From positions 1-45,734 of the forward strand of contig CAZORL010000012.1 of the NCBI GenBank assembly GCA_964582375.1: a stretch of 45,734 nt of DNA. Direction: 5' to 3'. Both the position numbers and the translations under genes were made by a program. The notes beneath the pieces were generated by a model. The model searched no databases and was not told where the DNA came from. It saw only the letters and a program-made list of their open reading frames with translations. Origin of the DNA: CAKSQF01 sp964582375. Its GTDB lineage: Bacteria; Bacillota; Clostridia; Oscillospirales; CAG-272. Below, in pieces: positions 24,136 to 33,117 of the stretch (position 1 is the stretch's first letter; each line of letters starts with the position of its first letter).

Positions 24136-25972
24136 TGTTTTCGCCCTCCTCTTCTCTGTAGTATTTGCTTTGAACCTCGAACAGCCCGGCGTATTTGCCA
24201 CCCATCTTTATAAGTTCATCATGTGTTCCCGACTCGCTTATCCTTGCACCATCGATAAGGATTATGCGGTCGCAAAAACGGGTGGAGGCAAGTCTGTGCG
24301 AGATATAGACAGACGATCTCCCGTTTGTCATCTCGTTATATTTATTGTACATATCCGCCTCGGCGATAGGGTCGAGTGCGGCGGTCGGCTCGTCAAGGAT
24401 GATAAACGGAGCATCCTTATAGAGCGCACGGGCAAGCATCAGTCTTTGCGTCTCGCCTCCCGACAAAAGGATCGCATCATCATAGACTTCACGACCCAGC
24501 AGTGTGTCATATCCCCCGGGAAGTGACTCGATCTTCTTGCGAAGCCCCGCCTTATCGACGCAGTTTTTTACCCGATCAAGATCGATATCGGTGGTGTCCT
24601 GTGCGACATTTGCCGCGATACTTGCCGCAAGCAGAGAAAAGTTCTGAAAAACAGCCGAAAACAAGGTATAATAATCAACACGGTTAAAATCGCGAACATC
24701 CCTGCCGTTCAGCAGTACTCTTCCCTCTGTCGGGTCGAGAAATCCGCAGATGAGCTTAACAAGTGTTGTCTTTCCCGCACCGTTGAGACCGACGATGGCA
24801 AGCTTTTCGCCCGGATGCAGGGTCAGATCGATGTCCGACAAAGTGTCAGCATCGGCACCGGGATAGCGAAACGATACATGTTCGAGCTTTATCTCGTAAG
24901 TGCCAATCGGATCTGCTTTGATATGCTCGCCGCCCGTCAGCTCAAAAGGCTCGTTAAAATCGAGCAGTTCGCGAACGTTGCATATATCGAGAGATTGTTT
25001 ATGCAGTGTGTTCAGCTCGCCGAGTATGCCGTTCACCCAAGCGGCAAAGCCATCGACCGCACCAAAATAGAGGAGAAACTCGGCGACACCGATCTTGCCA
25101 ACGACGACAAGTCCGACGAGCACGGCATAAGCCACTGCATTTCTCAAGAAGGTCAGGACGACATCGACGACCTTTGCCGCCGCATACACGCCCTCGGCTC
25201 TCTCGTGAAATGCGGTATACGCACGCTCGGTCTTGGTGAACAGCTCTTCTATCCAAGAGTGAAGTCCGAATATTCGTATATCCTTGGCAAATGCGACCTC
25301 TCCCGATTTCCTGCTCAGGTAATCCATCTTCCCGACAGCCTCCGACTCCTCGGCACGATGTCGATAGCCCCACTCATTAAGGCGAAAATTAACGAAAAAT
25401 CCGATCATCGCAGTGACAACGATAAAGGCGGCGATGGCGGGATGGAGTGTAGACAGAAGGCATGCGTACACGACAAAACCGATAACACTCGAAAGAAGTA
25501 CGGCGAGCGTACCCCAGATCGCCTCGGTCGCCGCGCTGTTGCTGGCAACCGCCGCTGACGAGATGTTCTCAAGCTCGCGCATTTTCTCGTCAAACAAATT
25601 CGGATAGGATGTAGTCGTGACCTTTCGGTTGAGTGCATTGATAAGCTCGGTTCGAACCGATACCCTGCCGTACATTGCGTTTGTGTCGATATACGCCTTT
25701 GCGGAGGACATGATCATAAGCGCAAGCGTAAACGCACCGACGGTCAAAAGCAGTTCCGACACAGGCGCACCCTTCTCGAGGACCGACAGCACGGTCGGAG
25801 ACAGGTAAAGATTGACGACACTCAGTGCGGCAGTAAGTCCCCCGGTAAGAAGCACGGTCACGAGAACCTTTTTCTCCTTTGAGGTCCACGCACACTTTAT
25901 CATAAACGCCGTATTTTGAAACATATTGTATTTTGGCGTCTTTTTCTTATCTTTTTTATGATTTTCTCTCAA
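24107..25972 (-). CDS. ABC exporter half-transporter, first of a pair
   Basis: A 621-residue type-1 exporter half: basic N-terminus (HKKDKKKTPKYN), six hydrophobic segments and an ATPase with Walker A GLNGAGKTT, LSGGETQ, FIILDEPTAALDP and ISHRLAS. The C-terminus is acidic. The frame extends to a GTG at 26002, but a TATAAT at 26008-26003 would place the transcription start inside that extension. A TTG at 25972 (with AAAGGACGGTGG upstream) or ATG at 25924 is therefore more likely. It pairs with the overlapping downstream half-transporter. Confidence 0.88.
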   Translation of the reverse strand: MRENHKKDKKKTPKYNMFQNTAFMIKCAWTSKEKKVLVTVLLTGGLTAALSVVNLYLSPTVLSVLEKGAPVSELLLTVGAFTLALMIMSSAKAYIDTNAMYGRVSVRTELINALNRKVTTTSYPNLFDEKMRELENISSAAVASNSAATEAIWGTLAVLLSSVIGFVVYACLLSTLHPAIAAFIVVTAMIGFFVNFRLNEWGYRHRAEESEAVGKMDYLSRKSGEVAFAKDIRIFGLHSWIEELFTKTERAYTAFHERAEGVYAAAKVVDVVLTFLRNAVAYAVLVGLVVVGKIGVAEFLLYFGAVDGFAAWVNGILGELNTLHKQSLDICNVRELLDFNEPFELTGGEHIKADPIGTYEIKLEHVSFRYPGADADTLSDIDLTLHPGEKLAIVGLNGAGKTTLVKLICGFLDPTEGRVLLNGRDVRDFNRVDYYTLFSAVFQNFSLLAASIAANVAQDTTDIDLDRVKNCVDKAGLRKKIESLPGGYDTLLGREVYDDAILLSGGETQRLMLARALYKDAPFIILDEPTAALDPIAEADMYNKYNEMTNGRSSVYISHRLASTRFCDRIILIDGARISESGTHDELIKMGGKYAGLFEVQSKYYREEEGENNEENEENQI

Positions 25973-26014
25973 AAAAAACCACCGTCCTTTCTTTTCTCTC
26001 ACATTATATCACAT

Positions 26015-26043
26015 AAAAACGTCCCCGTGTTGTTTCGGGGACG
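26015..26043 (-). terminator. Terminator of the isomerase-regulator-cupin-kinase operon
   Basis: CGTCCCCG (26020-26027) pairs with CGGGGACG (26036-26043). On the minus strand the stem is followed by five Ts. Confidence 0.8.
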
Positions 26044-26059
26044 AATTGCTTTTTTCGGG

Positions 26060-26200
26060 GGACGAAAAGTCTGAAAACAAGTTTTCAGACTTAGAATTGC
26101 GGCTTTCTCTGCCTTCGGCAGAGATTTCGCCTTGCAAAAACAGCCGCAATTCGCTCACTTTTGCTTTAGGACGAAAAATCGAAAACAAGTTTTCAGACTT
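26060..26200. repeat. Composite palindromic repeat element
   Basis: A perfect palindrome at 26067-26092 (arms AAGTCTGAAAAC and GTTTTCAGACTT) recurs truncated at 26181-26200, each preceded by GGACGAAAA. Between them is a nested stem: outer arms GAATTGCGGCT (26094-26104) and AGCCGCAATTC (26142-26152), inner arms TCTCTGCC and GGCAGAGA (26106-26124). The AATTGCGGCTGTTTT core also occurs at 43024-43038. Confidence 0.7.
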
Positions 26201-26231
26201 TTGATATCGAAAAACCGCAAAAAGAAAATGT

Positions 26232-26894
26232 CTACACCTGCGGGATGAGGATCTCGGTCGTAAATGCGCCGTCCTCGCTGTTGCGTGAGAGATATCCGTC
26301 AAGACGCTCGACTATACTGTCGATGCGAACAAGCCCGAATCCGTGTCCGTCTCCCTTGGTCGTCGCAAACAGATTACCGAGTTTTTTCTGCTTTTTGGAG
26401 GCGGTGAAATTGGTAAACGAGATATAGAGCTGAGTTTTCTTCATATCCATATAAACTCGTATCATGCGACCATCCTCGGGCAGTGCCATACTTGCATCTA
26501 TCGCATTATCAAAAAGATTGCCGATAATGACGCACAGATCAAGCTCGGACATTTTAAGCCTTACGGGGATATGTGCATCGACACTCACCGATATTCCCTT
26601 CGATCTTGCAAGCGATATCTTACTGTTTAGTATCGCATCAGCCATCGCATTTCCTGTTTTTACTACGGTATCGACGGTGGCAAGATCTTTGTCGAGCATA
26701 TCGAGATAGCTCCTGATACCGTCTATATCATCCTTGGCGGCAAGTGCTTTCATCATTTGTATATGATTTCTGTAATCGTGCCGCCATCCGCGGATCTGCT
26801 TATACATCGTCTCGACCTCCATATAATGGGTGTCGATCAGCTCTCTTTGATAAGCGGCGATATGACGGTCGATCCTTTTGGACAGAAATGACAC
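26232..26894 (-). CDS. GHKL sensor histidine kinase lacking a membrane sensor
   Basis: A 220-residue kinase core of the AgrC/VirS-like (HPK10) group. It has the phospho-acceptor region GWRHDYRNH with His39, an N-box NLFDNAIDA at about 126-134 and a G-box KGDGHGFGL near 177-187. Normal members carry five to seven membrane helices in front, about 200 residues, and none is seen here. The start is GTG 26894, with AAGGGTGAG upstream, three bases behind the cupin stop. With the LytTR regulator in the same operon it forms a two-component pair. The missing sensor means either a cytoplasmic signal or a dedicated partner. Confidence 0.87.
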   Translation of the reverse strand: MSFLSKRIDRHIAAYQRELIDTHYMEVETMYKQIRGWRHDYRNHIQMMKALAAKDDIDGIRSYLDMLDKDLATVDTVVKTGNAMADAILNSKISLARSKGISVSVDAHIPVRLKMSELDLCVIIGNLFDNAIDASMALPEDGRMIRVYMDMKKTQLYISFTNFTASKKQKKLGNLFATTKGDGHGFGLVRIDSIVERLDGYLSRNSEDGAFTTEILIPQV

Positions 26895-26897
26895 GGT

Positions 26898-27365
26898 CTA
26901 CTCACCCTTATAGTAGTCGATATTGTCGTACATTCCGTAAAGTTTATTGATCCCCTTGCCCCAAATGCCGATCTTTTGTGAATCGGGGTAGACCGCAACA
27001 TCGATATCGTCAACTGCGTCGAAGTCGATATAGACAAGATTTTCGGTCTCGGATGTGTTGATCAGCTTATGTGCGCCATGCTCGCCCGTCGGAAAGAAGA
27101 GCAGATCGCCTGCCTTGACCTCGCGCTCGCCGTCCGCACACTTCATAAGCCCTTGACCGCTGATCACATAAAAAGTCTCCTCATTTCTGTGGTGATAGTG
27201 GTAAGGATATGCCGCTTTCATCGGGGGCACTTCGTAAATACTGACCGTGGTATGGGAGCTTTCTCCGTATGTGAGAAATTTCTTTCTGTAATATTCATAT
27301 CCCTCGTGCTCGCATTTATGGGAGGCGGGGATATCGCCGGTGTTTTGATGTTTTATCTCACTCAT
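26898..27365 (-). CDS. Cupin-domain protein
   Basis: A 155-residue single-domain cupin. Motif 1 is YHYHHRNEETFYVISGQG, with metal-binding His and Glu; motif 2 is GDLLFFPTGEHGAHKLIN, with the second His. Such proteins bind small molecules (often sugars) or act as isomerases. It lies between the response regulator (19 bases upstream) and the kinase (three bases downstream), so it may supply a ligand-binding function to the two-component system. AAAGGAATC precedes ATG 27365. Confidence 0.9.
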   Translation of the reverse strand: MSEIKHQNTGDIPASHKCEHEGYEYYRKKFLTYGESSHTTVSIYEVPPMKAAYPYHYHHRNEETFYVISGQGLMKCADGEREVKAGDLLFFPTGEHGAHKLINTSETENLVYIDFDAVDDIDVAVYPDSQKIGIWGKGINKLYGMYDNIDYYKGE

Positions 27366-27384
27366 GATATGATTCCTTTTATTT

Positions 27385-28086
27385 TTACTTTATTTTCGTG
27401 ATTATCGCGCGATTGATGTGATCGTACGCACCTTTTGGAAGTGGCAACACAGAGCCGTCTGACATGAATACATCCGTCCTTGTTACCCTTCTGATCTTTT
27501 CGAGATTTACGATCAGAGACCTGCCGACCCTGATAAATCGATCATCGAGCATAGTTTCGACCTTCGAAAGCGTCATTTTGACCGAAAAATCGAATTTTGC
27601 GTGGAAAAGCGAATAGTTTCCGACGACATCGATATAGATTATCTCGCGCATCGGAAGTCTTGCGGTCTCCGTCGAATTTGACAGATCGACTATTTTGCCG
27701 TCGGCGTCAAGCTTTTCCGCAGCACGATCGAGAACGGCAAAAAGCTTTTCCTCATCGACCGGCTTCAAGAGGTAATGGAGTGCCTCGACATCGTACCCCT
27801 CGGCAATATAATCCGAGTAGCCGGTCACGAAAACGATCTGCACCCTACCGTCGGCTGTTCGTACATCTCTCGCAAGGCTTACACCGTCGATGCCGTCCAT
27901 CTCGATATCGAGCAGTAATATGTCGAAATCGCTCTCCTCAGAGTAGTGAAAAAGAAAGCTCTCGGCAGACGAAAACGCTCTCGTTTGCACCGTATTGCCC
28001 GACTTTGCCGCCCATTTATCGATCAGATCGGAGACAAACTGCCTATCGGTGGCAGAGTCATCGCAGATAGCTATTTTATATTTCAA
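27385..28086 (-). CDS. LytTR-family response regulator
   Basis: A 233-residue regulator. The receiver domain (1-120) has acidic Asp9-Asp10, phospho-acceptor Asp60 in LLLDIEMDG, a FVTGYSDY loop and the conserved Lys in LLKPV. The C-terminal LytTR DNA-binding domain (about 135-230) contains REIIYIDVVGNYSLFH and FIRVGRSLIVNLEKIRRV. The start codon appears to be TTG 28086; no ATG fits in frame. It is placed 32 bases after the TIM-barrel gene and before the cupin and its kinase. Confidence 0.92.
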   Translation of the reverse strand: MKYKIAICDDSATDRQFVSDLIDKWAAKSGNTVQTRAFSSAESFLFHYSEESDFDILLLDIEMDGIDGVSLARDVRTADGRVQIVFVTGYSDYIAEGYDVEALHYLLKPVDEEKLFAVLDRAAEKLDADGKIVDLSNSTETARLPMREIIYIDVVGNYSLFHAKFDFSVKMTLSKVETMLDDRFIRVGRSLIVNLEKIRRVTRTDVFMSDGSVLPLPKGAYDHINRAIITKIK

Positions 28087-28118
28087 ATCTTCCCTGCTCT
28101 TTCCGTTGTATATGTCGT

Positions 28119-28982
28119 TTACTCTGCCTCGAACATATCGGCAAGTCTCCGTGCCGCACCTGCCATGTCGCGAAGTCCGTCAAGCAGATTATCGGGTGTG
28201 CGTCCGACGAGATAGTTGTCGCACTCGAGTGTGAAATAGCCCTTATAGCCGATATCCTTAAGTGCCTTGACGATGGGTGCGAAATCGATATTCATCGAGA
28301 ATGGTATCTGATGCGAGTCGTGCCATTTGTCGTTGTCGTGAATGTGGAGTGCGGCAAGTCTGTTTCCGAGTGCGCGCACCATCTCGGGAGCGTTTGTCCC
28401 GAGTCCCTTCATCTCGGCGTGACCTATATCAAGGCAAGCGACGAGATAATCGTCATTTACGGCATCGAGGTGAGCGTTAAAGCTCTCGGGGGTCGCACAT
28501 GCGGCAAAGCATGCCTGATTTTTTGCGCCGTCCCAATTCCACATGTTTTCGGTAGCGATCTTCACGCCGCAGTCCTTAGCAAACGGGAGAAGATCGAAAT
28601 ACATCTCGGCATTCCTCTCGGGGCTGTCGTTATTGTCGGGATGGATGACGCAGATATTGCCACCCGCCTCAGCGGTACATTCGATGGCACGGCGGAGGTA
28701 GTCATATATACCGCCTTCTCTCGACGGAAAGGGTGCGTGCGACTGATTGCAGGTGATACCGTTATCAAGTCCGATCTGCTTAAGCTCTCTTGCGAACTTG
28801 AGATAGTTCTTTCCCTGGAGCGGATGGTCGGTATGTATCATTGTGCGTTTGCCCCAATCGAAGGGTGCCATAGCGAACATCGAAAAATCCCATGCGTCAA
28901 AGCCTGCCTTTGCGACAAGCTCGACCGTTCGTCCCTCTCCAACGAGAGTTGAACCATGCTCTATCTGTGTTGAAATCTTCAT
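28119..28982 (-). CDS. Sugar phosphate isomerase/epimerase, TIM barrel
   Basis: A 287-residue xylose-isomerase-like TIM barrel. Metal-ligand positions appear in order: HPDNND, ATENMWNWD (Glu), CLDIGHAEM (Asp, His), LHIHDNDKWHDSHQIPF (His, Asp, His) and FTLECDNY (Glu). The family includes hydroxypyruvate and inosose isomerases and sugar 3-epimerases; the substrate is not clear. ATG 28982 is chosen, with AAGGAGAAT upstream; a frame extension to 29015 lacks such a site. It is the first gene of the operon with response regulator, cupin and kinase, under a consensus promoter, so the two-component system probably serves sugar metabolism. Confidence 0.9.
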   Translation of the reverse strand: MKISTQIEHGSTLVGEGRTVELVAKAGFDAWDFSMFAMAPFDWGKRTMIHTDHPLQGKNYLKFARELKQIGLDNGITCNQSHAPFPSREGGIYDYLRRAIECTAEAGGNICVIHPDNNDSPERNAEMYFDLLPFAKDCGVKIATENMWNWDGAKNQACFAACATPESFNAHLDAVNDDYLVACLDIGHAEMKGLGTNAPEMVRALGNRLAALHIHDNDKWHDSHQIPFSMNIDFAPIVKALKDIGYKGYFTLECDNYLVGRTPDNLLDGLRDMAGAARRLADMFEAE

Positions 28983-29046
28983 TATATTATTCTCCTTTTC
29001 TCTGCGGATCGTCATTTCCGCAGTGGCAAACTGTTTGGTTAATGAT

Positions 29047-29074
29047 ATTATAGCATATTTGCGAAAAATGTCAA
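29047..29074 (-). promoter_or_regulatory. SigmaA promoter of the isomerase operon
   Basis: Minus strand TTGACA (29074-29069), 16 bases, TATAAT (29052-29047). Confidence 0.8.
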
Positions 29075-29118
29075 GAGAAATGGCAAAATTGCGGCAAAAA
29101 TTTCGATCGCAAAATTTC

Positions 29119-29149
29119 TTCCGCCTCTCCGAGCTTCGGAGAGGCGGAA
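29119..29149 (-). terminator. Strong hairpin ending the polysaccharide operon
   Basis: A 14-base perfect stem (arms 29119-29132 and 29136-29149, loop of three) starts nine bases after the ugd stop. The T-run on the minus strand is interrupted (AAGAAATTTT), but the stem is very stable. Confidence 0.8.
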
Positions 29150-29157
29150 TGATGATG

Positions 29158-30396
29158 TCAGTCGCGTTTGAAGATGTCTCTGGTGTAGACTTTATCTGCT
29201 ACGTCGTCAAGGCAGGGGTCGTACCTATTTGCGATGATCGCATCTGACATTTCTTTGAATTTATCGAGATCGTTCACGACACGACTGCCGAAGAAGGTCG
29301 TATCGTCATCAAGAGTCGGCTCATAGATTATAACATTCGCTCCCTTGGCTTTTATTCGTTTCATGACGCCCTGCATCGAGGACTGTCTGAAATTGTCCGA
29401 ATTTGATTTCATGGTAAGTCTGTAAACGCCGACAGTCACAGGAGTTTCTTTTGCCGCATCGAAGCTGTTATCCTCATTATAGGCATACCAACCCGCCATG
29501 TGCAAAACACGGTCGGCAATGAAGTCTTTTCTTGTGCGATTGGACTCGACGATCGCCGTCATCATGTTCTGCGGAACATCGGCGTAATTGGCAAGGAGCT
29601 GTTTGGTATCCTTGGGCAGGCAATATCCGCCGTAACCGAATGAGGGATTATTATAATGATTGCCGATCCTCGGATCAAGGCAAACGCCCTTGATTATACG
29701 TTCGGTATCAAGTCCCTTCATCTCGGCGTATGTATCAAGTTCATTGAAATACGAAACGCGGAGTGCCAGGTATGTATTGGCGAAAAGCTTGACAGCCTCA
29801 GCCTCGGTAAAGCCCATGACGAGAGTATCGATATTTTCCTTGATCGCACCTTCGCAGAGCAGAGCGATGAATTTATTTGCGGCATCGACAAGGCGGACAT
29901 TGTCAGTATCCGTGCCGACGATTATCCTGCTCGGGTAAAGGTTATCGTAGAGTGCCTTGGACTCGCGGAGAAATTCGGGGCTGAAAAGAATGTTGTCAGA
30001 CTGATATTTTTGGCGAACATTTACCGTAAAACCGACGGGAACGGTCGATTTTATGACCATGATCGCATCGGGATTCACCGATTTGACAAGCCTTATGACA
30101 TCCTCGACCGCTGATGTGTCAAAGAAGTTCTTACTCGAATCGTAATTTGTCGGTGTGGCGATCACAACGAAATCGGCGTTGCGATAGGCACTCTCGCCAT
30201 CAAGCGTTGCTCTGAGGTCGAGTTTTTTCTCGGCGAGATATTTTTCGATATACTCATCTCTGATCGGCGATCTGCCGCTGTTTATAAGATCGACCTTTTC
30301 GGGTATGATATCAACAGCGGTGACTTCATTATGCTGTGCAAGCAGTACCGCCATCGAAAGTCCAACATAGCCCGTACCTGCAATAGCTATTTTCAT
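29158..30396 (-). CDS. ugd: UDP-glucose 6-dehydrogenase
   Basis: A 412-residue cytoplasmic enzyme oxidising UDP-glucose to UDP-glucuronate with NAD. It opens with the Rossmann motif IAGTGYVGLSMAVLL, has VIATPTNYDS, FSPEFLRESKALYDNLYPSR, KLFANTYLALRVSYFNELD, and the catalytic-Cys motif FGYGGYCLPKDTKQLL. It ends in KVYTRDIFKRD, as in the short streptococcal HasB form, which it resembles along its length. GGAGG precedes ATG 30396. It is last in the polysaccharide operon and supplies the uronic acid on which the C5-epimerase family protein of the cluster could act after polymerisation. Confidence 0.95.
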   Translation of the reverse strand: MKIAIAGTGYVGLSMAVLLAQHNEVTAVDIIPEKVDLINSGRSPIRDEYIEKYLAEKKLDLRATLDGESAYRNADFVVIATPTNYDSSKNFFDTSAVEDVIRLVKSVNPDAIMVIKSTVPVGFTVNVRQKYQSDNILFSPEFLRESKALYDNLYPSRIIVGTDTDNVRLVDAANKFIALLCEGAIKENIDTLVMGFTEAEAVKLFANTYLALRVSYFNELDTYAEMKGLDTERIIKGVCLDPRIGNHYNNPSFGYGGYCLPKDTKQLLANYADVPQNMMTAIVESNRTRKDFIADRVLHMAGWYAYNEDNSFDAAKETPVTVGVYRLTMKSNSDNFRQSSMQGVMKRIKAKGANVIIYEPTLDDDTTFFGSRVVNDLDKFKEMSDAIIANRYDPCLDDVADKVYTRDIFKRD

Positions 30397-30421
30397 ATGA
30401 TCAAATCCTCCGATTTGTTTA

Positions 30422-31885
30422 TTATTTCTTATTTCCCACTTTTTTCAGCGAGCCGATGAGCTTAACAAATGTACCCCATGCGACAATGATGATATCGCGG
30501 ATATCTGCGAAATTAAGCAGTACGGTCAGTACAAAAGCTGCAGCGAACGCAGGGTAGGCAAACGAGAGATCGAAACTGATCATCACACAAGCCGCGGTAA
30601 CCGCCGCATATGTGACGATCGTCTGCCACGGTCTGATTTTGACCTTGACCATCGAGCGGATGGTGATCATGCGGACGATCCATGTCACGAAAAAGCTTGC
30701 CGCCGTGGCGATTGACGCACCGACGACACCGACAGTCGGGATAAGTGCGAGATTAAGGATAATATTTATGACCGCACCCGCCACGACCGAAACAAAGAGC
30801 TGCACTGTCTTTTCATAAGCACGAAACGCCGATGCCAAAAATCCGCAAAGGCAGGAGAAAAAGGCTGACAATGTCAAAAACGGGATATGTTGCCATGCGG
30901 CATAAAAATCCTTGTCAAAAAGAATTGCCGAGAGCGGTTTGGAGAGCGGAATTATCGCAAGCGACCCGACGAGTGCGACTATGTGCATCGCTTTGTAGAC
31001 CTTGGTATAGTATTCGGATTCGTCGGCATCGTTCACATTCGAGATCGCCGAGAGCTGCCATGCCTGCGTGAATATCGACAGAACGGCGGTCAGCATTGAC
31101 GGTATCTTGTTGGCGATGCTGAAAATGCCCGACTGCGCAAGTCCGTCATCGAGCATTCCGATGAGCATATACTTATTAATGTACATATTGATCGACCACG
31201 CAAGGAGTGCGGGGATCATCGGTATGCTGTATTTCAGCATCTTCGAAAAGAGCGGTATATCAACCTTTATGGGGAAAAGATCCTTGTACAGTTTCGCGCA
31301 AATGAACATGAGAACGATCGGCACGATGTATCCGATGATCACGCTGAGCAGATATCCGCGAAGCCCTGCCTTTGAGATGAGCAAAAACCAAATATTGCCT
31401 GCGATGACCGAAAGGGTATGAACTATCCCCTGAACGGCAAAAAGCTTGGTCATTCCTATGCCTTTTACATAATTTGAAAAGCAAAGATGAACATTGTAGA
31501 GCGCATAGGTCAGAACGAAATATATCCAATAATCCCTAAGCTGTACCGCAACCTCGGCATTCATCACCGCAACCGCCGGATAGAGTGCCGCAAGCAGAAG
31601 GACAGACAGTGCGGTCAGCAGGATCGAGTTGCCGATGACTGCCCGTTTGGAGCTGTTTTTATCGAGTGCGTAACGAAGCGTGGCATCGGATATGGCAAGC
31701 GTGAGCAGCGGATATACCAGTGCGACCGTCGTATTGATCAGATCGGCAACACCATATTCCTCGGTCGAGAGAACCGCCGTATACAGCGGTGTCAACAGGA
31801 AAACGAGAATTTTCGAGCCGAATGTGCTGATTCCGAACAGCACGGTATCGACCGCAAGCTGTCTTGATTTTGATTGCGCTGACAT
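30422..31885 (-). CDS. Polysaccharide flippase, Wzx type
   Basis: A 487-residue integral membrane protein with 12-14 hydrophobic segments spread along its length, as in MATE/PST-type flippases. It begins TVLFGISTFGSKILVFLLTPLY, the usual N-terminal signature of Wzx proteins. It should move lipid-linked repeat units across the membrane for the Wzy polymerase. ATG 31885 follows AAGGATATTTG; a TTG at 31888 is the alternative. Confidence 0.92.
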   Translation of the reverse strand: MSAQSKSRQLAVDTVLFGISTFGSKILVFLLTPLYTAVLSTEEYGVADLINTTVALVYPLLTLAISDATLRYALDKNSSKRAVIGNSILLTALSVLLLAALYPAVAVMNAEVAVQLRDYWIYFVLTYALYNVHLCFSNYVKGIGMTKLFAVQGIVHTLSVIAGNIWFLLISKAGLRGYLLSVIIGYIVPIVLMFICAKLYKDLFPIKVDIPLFSKMLKYSIPMIPALLAWSINMYINKYMLIGMLDDGLAQSGIFSIANKIPSMLTAVLSIFTQAWQLSAISNVNDADESEYYTKVYKAMHIVALVGSLAIIPLSKPLSAILFDKDFYAAWQHIPFLTLSAFFSCLCGFLASAFRAYEKTVQLFVSVVAGAVINIILNLALIPTVGVVGASIATAASFFVTWIVRMITIRSMVKVKIRPWQTIVTYAAVTAACVMISFDLSFAYPAFAAAFVLTVLLNFADIRDIIIVAWGTFVKLIGSLKKVGNKK

Positions 31886-31921
31886 CAAATATCCTTCTTT
31901 TTACTTAGTTTTTCTTAATTT

Positions 31922-33106
31922 TTATTTTCTATCGGCAATTTCCTTGATCTTTGCGGCAAATATTTCGAAAGAGTCTCTCTCTTTTGAAAGTCCGTCCTTT
32001 ATACGCCCATCAAAATCGCCGTGAAGCATCCGATCAAAGATGTCCATGATATCGGCGTTACCATCACTCGAAAAAGAGTCGGCGACCGATCTGTCGTAAT
32101 AAAGCTCGGAGATGGAGAGCCTTCGTTTCATGAGATCGCAGAGCTTGCCCTCATAAGTGTTGGCGTCATCAAAAAAACCGGAATAGTCGAACACGAGTGC
32201 AGGTGTTCCCTGAACGAGGCTTAGCAGCGCCCCGTGAAAATAGCTTGTAACCATCGCAGATGCGCCACGAAGGGTTGCCGCCCATTCTATGGGGTCGAGA
32301 TCGGATGCATAAGCATCCGCAAACGCAGAGCGGACAAAGACCGACAATATCTTGTATTCACCGCGATATTTATCGGCTATCGCTTTAACGAGCGGACTGT
32401 CGGGCACCATCAAGACAATATATTTATCATGCGGTCCAAGCGAGTACTTTTTCTCAAGCATTTTTTCGGTATTGCGCCCCATATCGGCGAGCTTTTTGGT
32501 ATCGATAAAAACAGTGGGATCGCAGAGATGCACGGGAGACAGTTCAAGAGCACAGTGCTTGACAAATCGCTCAGTGCAAATATCTCTGACGCCGACAAGC
32601 GACATTGCCCGAAAAGCGTTGCCGCACTCTGCTATCTTATCAGCCGACTCGTCAAGATACTTCATACCGTGCACCGATGCCGCATATGTCAGGATCGGTA
32701 TCGAAAGTTTCCTTGTCGGGATGAATGCGGTCGGATAATTGGTTTGATGCCAATTGAAGACAGCGTCACTGCCGATAACGAGCAGATCATATCTTTGCTC
32801 GATATAGTCATAGAGTGCTCTCGAATCGTCCGACGAAAAACTTTTATCGGACAACGGAAGATATTTTTGTGCCTTTGCAAATGTTCGCACGCGATTTATC
32901 TCGCGAATTCCCTCGATCGGTCCGTGGTGCTTGACGGCACGCAGAACGACATAGACCTTGCGTCGCTTTTCCTTTGGTGCAATGTAATCGACGATCTCGA
33001 TCTTATCGTCGGGAAAACGCTCCGCGAGCATATTCGAGAGCGAAAATGCCTGCAAAAACGCGCCGTAATTGACGGCTTTATGAAATGTGAGTATACCTAT
33101 ACGCAT
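31922..33106 (-). CDS. Polysaccharide pyruvyl transferase family protein
   Basis: A 394-residue cytoplasmic enzyme. The start MRIGILTFHKAVNYGAFLQA is characteristic of the family. Other family features are GSDAVFNWHQ, HLCDPTVF and TSYFHGALLSLVQGTPALVF. Members add a ketal-linked pyruvate to a sugar, from phosphoenolpyruvate, giving extra negative charge to the polymer. GAGAGGTG precedes ATG 33106, and the gene lies 11 bases after wecB. The acceptor sugar is not deducible. Confidence 0.92.
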   Translation of the reverse strand: MRIGILTFHKAVNYGAFLQAFSLSNMLAERFPDDKIEIVDYIAPKEKRRKVYVVLRAVKHHGPIEGIREINRVRTFAKAQKYLPLSDKSFSSDDSRALYDYIEQRYDLLVIGSDAVFNWHQTNYPTAFIPTRKLSIPILTYAASVHGMKYLDESADKIAECGNAFRAMSLVGVRDICTERFVKHCALELSPVHLCDPTVFIDTKKLADMGRNTEKMLEKKYSLGPHDKYIVLMVPDSPLVKAIADKYRGEYKILSVFVRSAFADAYASDLDPIEWAATLRGASAMVTSYFHGALLSLVQGTPALVFDYSGFFDDANTYEGKLCDLMKRRLSISELYYDRSVADSFSSDGNADIMDIFDRMLHGDFDGRIKDGLSKERDSFEIFAAKIKEIADRK

Positions 33107-33117
33107 AGCGGCACCTC

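Larger units (their letters stand above)
26003..26231. other. 229-base intergenic region: repeats, terminator, -10 box
   Basis: Between the kinase gene and the ABC pair, both on the minus strand. It holds the palindromic repeat unit (26060-26200), a terminator (26015-26043) and a TATAAT (26008-26003) with no good -35. A minus frame across it is repeat sequence, not a gene. Confidence 0.6.

Noticed and set aside
24135..26002. The ABC pair as a lantibiotic exporter with nearby peptide precursor
   Set aside because: No precursor peptide, lanthionine synthetase or peptidase domain is seen around the genes.
26009..26302. A 97-codon minus-strand frame after the kinase gene
   Set aside because: It translates the palindromic repeat and overlaps the kinase end in another frame; no ribosome site. 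It is repeat-derived.
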